Source: UBA1424 sp041654095 (GTDB lineage Bacteria > Bacillota_I > Bacilli_A > RFN20 > CAG-826). From it: a stretch of DNA of 64,000 bases. Positions 17,477-25,413 of the stretch are shown piece by piece; position 1 is the first letter of the stretch; each line of letters starts with the position of its first letter. The position numbers and the translations under genes are program-made. The stretch is from contig JBAZED010000005.1 of assembly GCA_041654095.1 (NCBI GenBank), positions 1 through 64,000 on the forward strand, given 5' to 3'. The notes beneath the pieces were generated by a model. It made no database searches and was not told the origin of the DNA. It saw only the letters and a program-made list of their open reading frames with translations.

Positions 17477-19030
17477 ATGCAAACACGAACCACAATTCAG
17501 AAGAACCATTTTCTTCATTTAGGCTTAGCTTTTTCACTCGGTCTTGTCCTTGCCGTTGGCATTACCTTAGAGAAAGCCATCATCGAAGTGAAAGCCGAGC
17601 CCGGCAATCACACCGTCATGCTTATTGGCGGTGGGACCTTTGGGACGAGTCGGGAAACCGCAACCTCCCACAGTTGGAATTGGGATACAGACAGGTATCA
17701 GCTGGCTTATGACTCAACGGAAGAAGCCGGTGATATTTATATGGTCGAGCTTTATTTTGCCGAAGGGGCTAGTTTTAAGGTTGTCGACTACGACAAATAT
17801 GTTAGCGGAAATAACTGGTTTGGTGGGATTAGCGGGATTGACTACTCTCCAGAAAACGGTTATTTTGAGACCAATGGCAGTAATGACGTCATCGTAAAAG
17901 TATCCGCGATTTATAACGTTTATTTCCATGAAGGATATAATGATATGTCGTATTCGATCAAGCCACTAGTAAGCCAGATCTACTCCTGGTTCGTCGCTGG
18001 CTCTTTGGCGAACGATGATTATATGCCTTCCAGTTCATATTCCTGGGTGTCGACTAACCCTGATGCCAATACGTCGTTATCGACGGCCGATGCGGGAGTC
18101 ACATATACCAAGCAAATTTCCGTTTCCGCCGGCGACGAATTCAAAATCGCCAAAAATAGCAACTCAGGATGGAACAAGCCTTTGTACGGCTATTCAAACG
18201 TCACCGCCGTCCTTGACAGCACTGGAGCAGCGGTAGGCACAAAGTCTGATTACCTGGTATTATCGGGAAGCGACAATAATATCGGCATCATCAAACCTGG
18301 CACGGTATTAATTACCCTAACCGCCGCGACCGGAAATTTTGTCCTGAAGTGGCTTTCTGAAGGTGCGCCTTTGCCCAATACGTACGGTGTCGTCGGCAAC
18401 GTCATCGGATCTTTCTATAACAACTTTGAAGGAAACACGGTGGCTCTTGCGGAAACAGGCAGCGGGACTAAGATTTATCAAGGGTTGATTGCCGCCGTAA
18501 GTGGCGAAGTCATCTGCATCCGGGAAAACAATTCTTGGGTCCATACATATCGTTATGATGCCTTAAGTTCGACAACCGGGCTTTCCGATGCCTCAGACGA
18601 TGACCACAATATCGTCATCAATGCGGCCGGATTCTATCTCATCTCGCTCGATATGACGCTATCTAGCGAGCAGCTTTCTATTACCACGACCACTGCCGCC
18701 GAAGCGCCATTTATCGAACTGATGGAGCAGATCGATACTTGCGAATACTACTCCAAAGGAAGCGAGCTAGCAACGCTTGCCGGATTGATATCCGGGTTTG
18801 ATTCCTCACAAACAATCACTGAAAAAAGCGCGGCCGCCAATAGCGTGACGGTCGCAGCCAAAATAGCCTATATGGAAGCGCTGATCGAATCGCCTTTAGG
18901 AATGGGACGCCCGAGCGTATTCACCAATAAGTCGGAAATATTGCTTACTTTCTCTGCGGTTATATTGGGTTTCGTGCTCACATCCGGGATATTCTTTTTA
19001 AGTATTAAAAGGAAAAAACCAACCCATTAA
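17477..19030 (+). CDS. Large surface protein with C-terminal membrane anchor
   Basis: The 517-residue protein has a signal peptide (about 1-40, ending VKAEPG). The extracellular part is composed of about three beta-rich modules: 45-165, 166-290 with YSWVSTNPDANTSLSTADAG, and 300-405. A C-terminal membrane segment (about 487-508) ends in a basic tail KRKKPTH. The modules resemble carbohydrate-binding beta-sandwiches of SusE/CBM type only in general pattern, and no catalytic motif is seen. AAAGGGA precedes the ATG. It is convergent with tRNA-Ala and is single. A type-I envelope protein that may bind glycans is the best guess. Confidence 0.75.
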   Translation: MQTRTTIQKNHFLHLGLAFSLGLVLAVGITLEKAIIEVKAEPGNHTVMLIGGGTFGTSRETATSHSWNWDTDRYQLAYDSTEEAGDIYMVELYFAEGASFKVVDYDKYVSGNNWFGGISGIDYSPENGYFETNGSNDVIVKVSAIYNVYFHEGYNDMSYSIKPLVSQIYSWFVAGSLANDDYMPSSSYSWVSTNPDANTSLSTADAGVTYTKQISVSAGDEFKIAKNSNSGWNKPLYGYSNVTAVLDSTGAAVGTKSDYLVLSGSDNNIGIIKPGTVLITLTAATGNFVLKWLSEGAPLPNTYGVVGNVIGSFYNNFEGNTVALAETGSGTKIYQGLIAAVSGEVICIRENNSWVHTYRYDALSSTTGLSDASDDDHNIVINAAGFYLISLDMTLSSEQLSITTTTAAEAPFIELMEQIDTCEYYSKGSELATLAGLISGFDSSQTITEKSAAANSVTVAAKIAYMEALIESPLGMGRPSVFTNKSEILLTFSAVILGFVLTSGIFFLSIKRKKPTH

Positions 19031-19112
19031 CTGATTGGACTGGCTAAATTGTCAATAATCAGCGGAGGAGTCACAAAGCGTCTCCGACTTCAAACGTTGT
19101 CGAAGAAACGCA

Positions 19113-19280
19113 CTATTTAGGAGCGGCGACAAACAACGGCTTTGCGGTCGCCGGTATCGCGTGTGGAACCAAAGTTGCTAACTCATCAACTTTCAATATC
19201 GAATTCTTCTCAATCACCATCGTCTGGTCTTTTAGGTACTCTTTGACCGTTCGAGGTTTCTTGTCCATGGTTAGTTTCAT
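19113..19280 (-). CDS. Possible 55-aa peptide starting at a terminator
   Basis: The open frame reads MKLTMDKKPRTVKEYLKDQT...LATLVPHAIPATAKPLFVAAPK and looks protein-like: a charged N-terminal half and a hydrophobic, Ala/Pro-rich C-terminal half. Its ATG lies directly after the T-run of the tRNA terminator. The only ribosome-binding-like sequence (AAAGGGGG) is inside the terminator stem. It could be translated only from read-through or another promoter. It may be a gene remnant. Confidence 0.3.
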   Translation of the reverse strand: MKLTMDKKPRTVKEYLKDQTMVIEKNSILKVDELATLVPHAIPATAKPLFVAAPK

Positions 19281-19331
19281 AAGAAAAACCCCCTTTTATT
19301 GTAACCGGATTTCGGTCCAATAAACGGGGGT
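19281..19331 (-). terminator. Rho-independent terminator after tRNA-Ala
   Basis: Minus-strand stem ACCCCCGTTTATTG (19331-19318) pairs with CAATAAAAGGGGGT (19301-19288) with one mismatch. A 16-nt loop separates them and TTTTCTT follows. It lies 13 bp after the tRNA 3' end. Confidence 0.85.
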
Positions 19332-19344
19332 AATTTCATTTGTT

Positions 19345-19420
19345 TGGTGGAGCTGACGGGGATCGAACCCGCTACCTCGTCGTTGCGAACGACGCGCTCT
19401 CCCAGATGAGCTACAACCCC
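19345..19420 (-). tRNA. tRNA-Ala (anticodon CGC)
   Basis: A 76-nt cloverleaf with encoded CCA. The acceptor GGGGTTG/CAGCTCC contains the alanine identity pair G3-U70. The D stem is GCTC/GAGC, the anticodon stem CGTCG/CGACG with loop TTCGCAA, and the T arm GCGGG-TTCGATC-CCCGT. The anticodon CGC reads GCG codons. It has its own promoter and terminator. Confidence 0.95.
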
Positions 19421-19432
19421 AAATGCCCAATT

Positions 19433-19461
19433 AGTATATATTTATTCGTGCCTCTTTTCAA
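19433..19461 (-). promoter_or_regulatory. Promoter of tRNA-Ala
   Basis: Minus-strand TTGAAA (19461-19456) and TATACT (19438-19433) are 17 bp apart. RNA would start about 6 nt before the mature tRNA. Confidence 0.7.
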
Positions 19462-19468
19462 GAGACAA

Positions 19469-20353
19469 TCAAATCGTGCAGATGAACGTCCCTTCTTCGT
19501 CGAAACACTCTTCTTCAAAGTCGGTGATAATGGCGCCTGTTTCCTCTTCGGTCAGGTCCTCATTGATCAGGCTTTCGGTCAAATCGAGGAATTCCAAACT
19601 GACGAAATAGGTCGTGTCCGCCATTTTATACTGAAAAACTTTACCATCGAGCGATAGCCAACTAAAGACCCAAGAAAATCCGGGATTGAGCCCCGCGCCG
19701 CCACCGACTAGATAACCGCTGATGCCAAGAGTTGAATAATTGCCGGCGGTATATAGGTATGTAAAACCGGGCGATATGGCGCTGGTCGCAAACATATAGG
19801 AAGCGATGATGATCAGCGTCTGGCCGATGCCGATGACCCCGCCCATCACGCGCAGTTTCTTTTTGCGAACCCGAGCGGGTATGATCAAGCGAACGAGAGG
19901 CCACAATAGCACCGACACAATCCACGAGACGACGTGGACGACGAGGACGATGGCAAACCAAGCCACCGCTTTCGCGATATTAAGCGCCAATTCAGCGCTG
20001 AACTCCGCTGTAAACTTCGCGCGATTTGTCGTCAAGCGGCCGAGGACGACAATCAACTCGGTGAAAGAATTGACGGTGACGGTATATGTGCCGCCGTAGT
20101 CGATTTCTGGCTGATAGCCAATCAGCGCGAAGAATTCTTCACCCGCCAACCACTGGGCGAGAGGTTTGACAGCGAAAAGCGCTGCTCCTCCCAGCAATAA
20201 AAGAACGAAAATCAACCGCCATAAGGCGTGCCAGCCTTTTTTGGCGAGACCGATTAAAAACGAGAAAATGATCAAGCCGATAATAATGCCATCAACCAAA
20301 AACGGTAAGCTGAGAATATTAACGATAATAATTGCGATTTGTTCGGCAGTCAT
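19469..20353 (-). CDS. CvpA-like multi-pass membrane protein
   Basis: The 294-residue protein has four to five membrane segments. The first block DGIIIGLIIFSFLIGLAKKGWHALWRL resembles the N-terminal pair of CvpA helices. The later VMGGVIGIGQTLIIIASYMF resembles the CvpA glycine-rich last helix, with an inserted extracellular loop between. The C-terminus is acidic (LTEEETGAIITDFEEECFDEE). CvpA-like proteins are linked to envelope functions; the role here is unknown. Monocistronic. Confidence 0.55.
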   Translation of the reverse strand: MTAEQIAIIIVNILSLPFLVDGIIIGLIIFSFLIGLAKKGWHALWRLIFVLLLLGGAALFAVKPLAQWLAGEEFFALIGYQPEIDYGGTYTVTVNSFTELIVVLGRLTTNRAKFTAEFSAELALNIAKAVAWFAIVLVVHVVSWIVSVLLWPLVRLIIPARVRKKKLRVMGGVIGIGQTLIIIASYMFATSAISPGFTYLYTAGNYSTLGISGYLVGGGAGLNPGFSWVFSWLSLDGKVFQYKMADTTYFVSLEFLDLTESLINEDLTEEETGAIITDFEEECFDEEGTFICTI

Positions 20354-20530
20354 GTTTTTATCTTACGCTTGTTTTACAAAGCAAAGAATCCATCAATCAA
20401 TTTTCTAGAAATATTATACTACAAACCACACCCATAATTCTTTAGCTAAATAAAAAAATCAAAAGGCTCAATTTTGTCAAGACTGATAATGAAAAATTTT
20501 CTGTTTTATAATTATCGTGCGAGCTAAAAA

Positions 20531-21775
20531 ATGAAACCCATCGTCGTCGCTATCGATTTAAAAGCTTTCTACTCTTTCGTCGAGTGTCTCGATCGCCATC
20601 TCGACCCTTTTTCGACTCCGCTCGTCGTCTGCGATGCCGAACGAGGACCGAGAACAATCGTCCTTTCAGTCACTCCTTTCTTAAAGGCTCTAGGCGTCCC
20701 TTCTCGTCTTCGCAAACGCGATTTGCCCAAGCGCGATGACATTATCTATGCCGTCCCCCGCATGGCGAGATATATTGAAATGTCCGCAAAAGTCGTCTCG
20801 ATCATGCTGGATTTTATCGGCGAGGACGACCTCCACGTCTATTCGATCGACGAGGCGTTTTTAAATCTTGCGCCCTATTTAAAACTTTATAAATCGACCC
20901 CGCGCCAACTCGTGCGCAAAATACTCGACAAAATAAGGCAGGAGACCGGCCTGTTCGCCACCGCTGGCATCAGCGAAAACCTCTTCCTCGCCAAATCGGC
21001 CCTGGAGTTTGAAGGCAAAAAGGCGAAAGATGGAATCGGCGAATGGCAAAAGGGAGACGTGAAAACGAAACTGTGGCCCGTTTCGCCACTATCCGAAATG
21101 TGGGGCATCTCCAGCCATCTCGAAAAAAGACTTAATGAAATCGGCATCGAGACAATCGGCGAACTCGCAAACGCCCCCGAAGAATTGCTCATCAAATATT
21201 TCGGCGTCATCGGCAAAGATCTTCGCGACCACGCCAACGGCATCGATGATTCCAACATCCGCGAAAAATATATTCCCAAAGAGACGTCGCTGTCAAATGG
21301 CCAATCCCTTTTTCGCAATTATTCAAAAAAGGAAATGCCAACCATTATCCGCGAGATGAGCGACGATCTGGCTCTGCGCTTGAGGCTCGAAGGCAAGAAG
21401 ACGGCCCTCGTCGCTCTGATGATCGGCTACTCGTACGAATTAGGCGGCGGTTTCTCGCGGCAATTGACCTTGGTAAAATCGACCAGTGAAAACGATTTGA
21501 TCTACGATGGCTTGATGACGCTCTTCCGCAGGTTTTGTGAAGATAAGCCCATCCGCCGCGTCGATATTGCTTTCGGAAAACTGACTTTCGACAATTTTGA
21601 ACAGCTCGATTTATTTGTCGATCCCAATAAACAAATCAATAAAAAAGCACTTCGCAAAGCGCTGGATGAAGTCGTCCTTAGATTCGGCAAAGACGCCGTC
21701 TTAAGAGGCAGCGCCCTCCTTGAGGAATCGAATGTCATCAAACGCCACGCGCAGATCGGAGGGCATCGCAAATGA
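20531..21775 (+). CDS. Y-family DNA polymerase, UvrX/UmuC-like
   Basis: The 414-residue protein has the palm motif AIDLKAFYSFVECLDRHLDP with the first metal-binding Asp at residue 8, and VYSIDEAFLNL (the Asp-Glu pair near 105). A helix-hairpin-helix at about 205-240 (ISSHLEKRLNEIGIETIGELA) and a C-terminal little-finger domain follow. Spacing and sequence fit the Firmicute UvrX/YqjW subgroup rather than DinB/Pol IV. It would carry out translesion synthesis. A YolD-like gene overlaps its end by 4 bp, the usual partner arrangement. The ribosome binding site is weak (GCGAGC), and no LexA-like box is apparent upstream. Confidence 0.9.
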   Translation: MKPIVVAIDLKAFYSFVECLDRHLDPFSTPLVVCDAERGPRTIVLSVTPFLKALGVPSRLRKRDLPKRDDIIYAVPRMARYIEMSAKVVSIMLDFIGEDDLHVYSIDEAFLNLAPYLKLYKSTPRQLVRKILDKIRQETGLFATAGISENLFLAKSALEFEGKKAKDGIGEWQKGDVKTKLWPVSPLSEMWGISSHLEKRLNEIGIETIGELANAPEELLIKYFGVIGKDLRDHANGIDDSNIREKYIPKETSLSNGQSLFRNYSKKEMPTIIREMSDDLALRLRLEGKKTALVALMIGYSYELGGGFSRQLTLVKSTSENDLIYDGLMTLFRRFCEDKPIRRVDIAFGKLTFDNFEQLDLFVDPNKQINKKALRKALDEVVLRFGKDAVLRGSALLEESNVIKRHAQIGGHRK

Positions 21776-22092
21776 GCGGCCGCGGCATGAAGAAATGGCG
21801 CCCCTTTTCTTCGCTCGAGGAGCAAAAGCCCTCACTCCAAGAGATGAAATATCAAAAAGGCAAGTGCCCAAAGCCAAAGATCAGCTCTGATCAAGCCGAG
21901 AAAATCGACGGTTATCTTCGCGACTGCAAAAATAATGTTTTCCTCATAACGTATTATGACGATGGGTACGTTCTATCGCGCGAAGAGACGATAAAGAAGG
22001 TCGATTGTCAAGCCTGTCTAATCAAGACCTCGACAGCGACAATTTCATTTTCGAATCTAATCGATTTAGAAATAATCAAAATAATTCAATAA
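21772..22092 (+). CDS. YolD-like protein
   Basis: The 106-residue protein has the YolD-family start RGMKKWRPFSSLEEQKPSLQ, then the KPKISSDQAEKIDGYL helix region and an SH3-like C-terminus. YolD proteins are encoded next to UvrX/UmuC-like Y-family polymerases in Firmicutes and are thought to assist or regulate them. The start overlaps the polymerase stop (ATGA), so the two are translationally coupled. Confidence 0.85.
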   Translation: MSGRGMKKWRPFSSLEEQKPSLQEMKYQKGKCPKPKISSDQAEKIDGYLRDCKNNVFLITYYDDGYVLSREETIKKVDCQACLIKTSTATISFSNLIDLEIIKIIQ

Positions 22093-22119
22093 ACCGCTCG
22101 TTTAATTAATTAATATTAT

Positions 22120-22197
22120 GTAGTCATCCCCCGTGACTACGCCTCTAGAAGGGCTCGGTTGCCCCCAAACAATACAATTGTTCTGAGCCCTTCTTCC
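22120..22197 (+). terminator. Two consecutive hairpins ending the polymerase/YolD unit
   Basis: The first hairpin is GTAGTCA(22120-22126)/TGACTAC(22134-22140), a 7-bp stem with loop TCCCCCG. The second is AGAAGGGCTC(22147-22156)/GAGCCCTTCT(22185-22194), a 10-bp stem whose loop contains the smaller dyad AACAAT/ATTGTT. It is followed by TCCTTC. The second works as a terminator. The first, with its C-rich loop, is unexplained. Confidence 0.55.
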
Positions 22198-22201
22198 TTC
22201 A

Positions 22202-22230
22202 TTGAATAAAACTGTCAGCCAGTTTACAAT
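22202..22230 (+). promoter_or_regulatory. Sigma-A type promoter of the ECF sigma gene
   Basis: TTGAAT (22202-22207) and TACAAT (22225-22230) are 17 bp apart, 22 bp before the ATG. This suggests basal, housekeeping transcription of the ECF gene. Confidence 0.6.
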
Positions 22231-22252
22231 TCATAGCGAGGGTAAAAGATAA

Positions 22253-22792
22253 ATGGCCAGCGAACTAGAACGGGCAATGGTCGGTTTGCAAAATGGGGAT
22301 GTCCATCAATTGGAAATCGTCTACAAACTAACATCGAAGGGCGTTTTCACCTTCGTGTTGCCCATCGTCAAGGCTTACGATATAGCCGAAGACGTCATGC
22401 AGAGCACCTATGTTCGGGCTTATGAAAACATCGCTTCCTACACTCTGGGGACCAATCCACGAAATTGGTTGTTGACAATCGCCAAGAACCTAGCGCTCGG
22501 CGAAGTAAAAAAAAGAAATCGCGAACCAAATTATGACTTCAGCGATGAAAATGTTTCGACTGAAGGCGTCTATGATTTAAATCCGAACCTCGACACGCCG
22601 ACCATCGACTTAGCAAATCGCGTTCTTAATGAAAGCGAGATGAATATTGTTCTTCTATATGCCATTGGGGGCTATAAACATCGGGAGATTGCTGAAATAC
22701 TCAATCTTCCTCTAGGAACCGTGACCAGCAAATACAATGCGGCCCTGAAGAAGATAAGAATCGCTTACGAGAGAGAAAATGAAAAAAAGTAA
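22253..22792 (+). CDS. ECF-type RNA polymerase sigma factor
   Basis: The 179-residue protein has region 2 at about 10-80 (DIAEDVMQSTYVRAYENIASY...PRNWLLTIAKNLALGEVKKR) and region 4 at about 120-172 (NIVLLYAIGGYKHREIAEIL...LGTVTSKYNAALKKIR). The helix-turn-helix is for -35 recognition. No region 3 is present, as expected for group 4 factors. The next gene, a one-helix membrane protein, overlaps by 14 bp and is the likely anti-sigma factor. Confidence 0.9.
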   Translation: MASELERAMVGLQNGDVHQLEIVYKLTSKGVFTFVLPIVKAYDIAEDVMQSTYVRAYENIASYTLGTNPRNWLLTIAKNLALGEVKKRNREPNYDFSDENVSTEGVYDLNPNLDTPTIDLANRVLNESEMNIVLLYAIGGYKHREIAEILNLPLGTVTSKYNAALKKIRIAYERENEKK

Positions 22793-24029
22793 GAACGAAA
22801 TCTTAAAGAGGCTTCGCCAAGAAGGCGGCCTGATGACCCCTGATGTTTTGGACAACATCTACAAGGCAATCGGCGTCGAGCCAACCCTCATCGGCGAAAA
22901 AGAAAAAGTCATCGAAAAGCGCATCCGCGCCGAGGCCGATCTTTTCGTTTCACAGCAAAAAGCTCTAGTTTATGCCACAAATGAGAAGCCTCGCCTCTCT
23001 TTGCGCGCCCTCTTCCAAAAGCCGCGCTTTGTCACGGTGATGGCCACTGCCATGGCGGCCGTCGTCATTTTCGTGACGCTCGTGACCTTGGGCATCAACG
23101 GTCTCTTGACAATTGATACGACCGGCAGCACGAACACCAGTTCCTCGCCCGACACCTCTCATATCGTTCCAACGCCCATCAAAAACGATCAGCAAGTCTT
23201 TTCGGTTGGAGCCCTGACTTCCAACGTGCTCTTCGAATATGTCGAGCCGGTTGACGGCGGCGGCGAATTCCGCGCGCTGCTAGCAACCAGCGATAGCGAC
23301 GTGATCGTTCCTAAGCTTTCTCCGTATTTAGAAATGGTCGAGCAATTGATCTCTTCAAATGGCGAATTCGAGGTCTATGCCGAAGAATCGGACCGACCTG
23401 AATTTGAGATCAAGGAAACCATCGTCGCTTACGACGCCTTGCGCGTAAGCATGAACTATGTCATGTACTATAAAGTTGAAAACTTGCATGAAGAAGGTGA
23501 GGAATCCACTTACTACTTCACCGGCATCATCATCTATGGCGATGATGCGAGCGAGTATGAAATCGAAGGCCGGCGTGTCATGGAAGAGGATGAGGCTAAA
23601 GTTACGATGCAAATTCGCTATAGCGAAAGCGACTGCATCTGGTCGGAATACAAACGGGACGGCGACGATCTAAAATACCGTTTCCAAGTCTACGCCGAAA
23701 ACATTTTAGTCAGCGACTCGAAATTGAAAATTGTCAACACCGAAACCAAGACCAAACTCACCATCGATTTCGAATCCGATAACGACTCTTACAATTTCAA
23801 AATGGAATACGCTGATGAGAACCCCCTGTTATGCACCGTTGACTACAATATAAAACTCGACGGAGAAAACAAACCGCGCAAGGGCACAATCGACATTTTG
23901 ATTGTCGTCGACGAAGAAACCGGGTTGTCGAGTTACGCGATGACGATCAAGCCTAAAGACGGTCAGCAAGAAGAACATAGCGAAACCCGCGGACACGGCC
24001 AAGGCAACGGCCAAGGAAACAATCATTAA
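22779..24029 (+). CDS. Probable transmembrane anti-sigma factor
   Basis: The 416-residue protein has a cytoplasmic part of about 83 residues (charged, helical), one membrane helix at about 84-108 (VTVMATAMAAVVIFVTLVTLGI), a Ser/Thr-rich linker and an extracytoplasmic domain of about 280 residues rich in beta-strands. It ends in a His/Gly/Gln tail (HGQGNGQGNNH). No zinc-binding HxxxCxxC motif of classic ZAS anti-sigmas is visible. Assignment rests on the overlap with the ECF gene and the topology. The external domain is the likely sensor; its ligand is unknown. A strong terminator follows. Confidence 0.65.
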   Translation: MKKSKNEILKRLRQEGGLMTPDVLDNIYKAIGVEPTLIGEKEKVIEKRIRAEADLFVSQQKALVYATNEKPRLSLRALFQKPRFVTVMATAMAAVVIFVTLVTLGINGLLTIDTTGSTNTSSSPDTSHIVPTPIKNDQQVFSVGALTSNVLFEYVEPVDGGGEFRALLATSDSDVIVPKLSPYLEMVEQLISSNGEFEVYAEESDRPEFEIKETIVAYDALRVSMNYVMYYKVENLHEEGEESTYYFTGIIIYGDDASEYEIEGRRVMEEDEAKVTMQIRYSESDCIWSEYKRDGDDLKYRFQVYAENILVSDSKLKIVNTETKTKLTIDFESDNDSYNFKMEYADENPLLCTVDYNIKLDGENKPRKGTIDILIVVDEETGLSSYAMTIKPKDGQQEEHSETRGHGQGNGQGNNH

Positions 24030-24043
24030 TTCACATGGAAAAG

Positions 24044-24076
24044 AAAACTCGCGAAATTGAAGTCGCGAGTTTTTTG
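24044..24076 (+). terminator. Rho-independent terminator of the sigma/anti-sigma operon
   Basis: AACTCGCGA (24046-24054) pairs perfectly with TCGCGAGTT (24063-24071) across an 8-nt loop and is followed by TTTTT. Confidence 0.9.
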
Positions 24077-24091
24077 TTGCTCTTTCTAATT

Positions 24092-25321
24092 TTAGAAAGC
24101 CCAGTTGCCGTTTTTAAAGATTGGAACCTTTTTACCATCTTGGGTGATGGCGACGATCGACAGATCTTCGCTGCCGACCATGAAATCGACGTGGATCATC
24201 GAATCATTGACACCCATCTTCGTCAATTCTTCTTTGGTGTACTTGCCATAATCGATGACGGTGTTGGTGTAGCCCATCCCCAAGGCGAAATGGCAAGAGG
24301 CGTTTTCGTCATAGAGCGTATTCCAGAAGAGGATGCCCGAATTGCGAATCGGGGAATTGAAAGGAACGAGGGCGACTTCGCCGAGATATCCGGCGAATTC
24401 ATCCATCGAAATCATGTGTTTGAGCAATTCTTCATTTTTCTCGGCGTGGACTTCGACGGCTTTTCCGCCTTTAAAGACGATGTGAAAGTTTTCAATTAAC
24501 TCGCCTTGGTAAGACAGAGGTTTGGTGGAATAGACGACGCCTTCTGCTTTGCCGCGCTCCGGTGTCGTGAAACATTCCTCACTGGGAATATTGGGATTGA
24601 AAAAGGTGCCGCCACCTAAAGTTTTTTCGCCGCCGCCGAGCCAATTGACATTCGGCATAATGCCGACTTTGATATCAGTGCCGTTCTTGCTCGTATAATG
24701 AAGACTGGCGATTTTTAACGAGTTGAGATAATCGCATCTTTTCTTGAGATTAGCGTTGTGAGCGTGCCAGTTAGCGATTGGGTCGCCCTCATCGGCGTGC
24801 GATGTGTAAAGAATGGCTTCCCATAGTTTTTCGATGGCCTTTCTTTTAGAAAGATCAGGGAATACTTTTTTGGCCCAAGCGGCGCCGGGGACACCGGCGA
24901 TGGTCCATTGATACTTGTTTTCGCGCTCGTCGCGGTACGGCTTGAGAATCGGATAGACAGCCTGCCCGACTTTCGCAATCTTGGCTTGATCGACGCCTTT
25001 CAGCGCATCGGGATCTTCGCTCAGGATGTAAATCGTGGCCGGCAAGGTCTTGACGTAGTGCTTTTCTCTTTCGATAATCCAATTCGGAACTTCCGAAAGT
25101 GATTTAACAGATTCTTTCTTGTACTGTATTTTGTCGATTGGGCTGTGCGACCAGCGAACCGCCACCGATTTTGCTCCGGCTTTATAGGCTTCGGCAACAA
25201 CATATTCGACAAAGCGCGGTTGGTCCAGTTCGGCATAGACGATGACATCTTGTCCTTTTTGAACGTTGGCGCCGATGCGGACAACAAGTTCGGCGTACTT
25301 TCGTAAAACTTTCGTTTTCAT
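24092..25321 (-). CDS. ampS: Aminopeptidase, M29 family (AmpS/PepS)
   Basis: The 409-residue metallo-aminopeptidase releases N-terminal residues from peptides in the cytoplasm. Family motifs include NIPSEECFTTPERGKAEG (metal-binding glutamate), DEFAGYLGEVALVPFNSPI, NASCHFALGMGY, and MIHVDFMVGSEDLSI near the C-terminus (His/Asp ligands). Length is as in AmpS/PepS. Ribosome binding site AGAGGT lies before ATG 25321. Monocistronic. Confidence 0.92.
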   Translation of the reverse strand: MKTKVLRKYAELVVRIGANVQKGQDVIVYAELDQPRFVEYVVAEAYKAGAKSVAVRWSHSPIDKIQYKKESVKSLSEVPNWIIEREKHYVKTLPATIYILSEDPDALKGVDQAKIAKVGQAVYPILKPYRDERENKYQWTIAGVPGAAWAKKVFPDLSKRKAIEKLWEAILYTSHADEGDPIANWHAHNANLKKRCDYLNSLKIASLHYTSKNGTDIKVGIMPNVNWLGGGEKTLGGGTFFNPNIPSEECFTTPERGKAEGVVYSTKPLSYQGELIENFHIVFKGGKAVEVHAEKNEELLKHMISMDEFAGYLGEVALVPFNSPIRNSGILFWNTLYDENASCHFALGMGYTNTVIDYGKYTKEELTKMGVNDSMIHVDFMVGSEDLSIVAITQDGKKVPIFKNGNWAF

Positions 25322-25413
25322 ATTTATACCTCTCGTAATTAGTTCGGTAAATATTGTATCATATAGGGTGTCAATTTATTTGTATAAATTTGTAAAGAGT
25401 GGAGGATGGATTT

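Noticed and set aside
17096..17518. 140-codon minus-strand frame crossing the palindrome and the start of the surface-protein gene
   Set aside because: It runs through a promoter region and antisense to the signal peptide. Only the neighbouring frame has transposase-like sequence.
24035..24499. 154-codon plus-strand frame over the end of the M29 aminopeptidase gene
   Set aside because: It starts in the terminator of the anti-sigma gene and is antisense to a conserved metallopeptidase.
25321..25400. TTGACA near 25370 as a promoter for the aminopeptidase gene
   Set aside because: No -10 hexamer lies at an acceptable distance.
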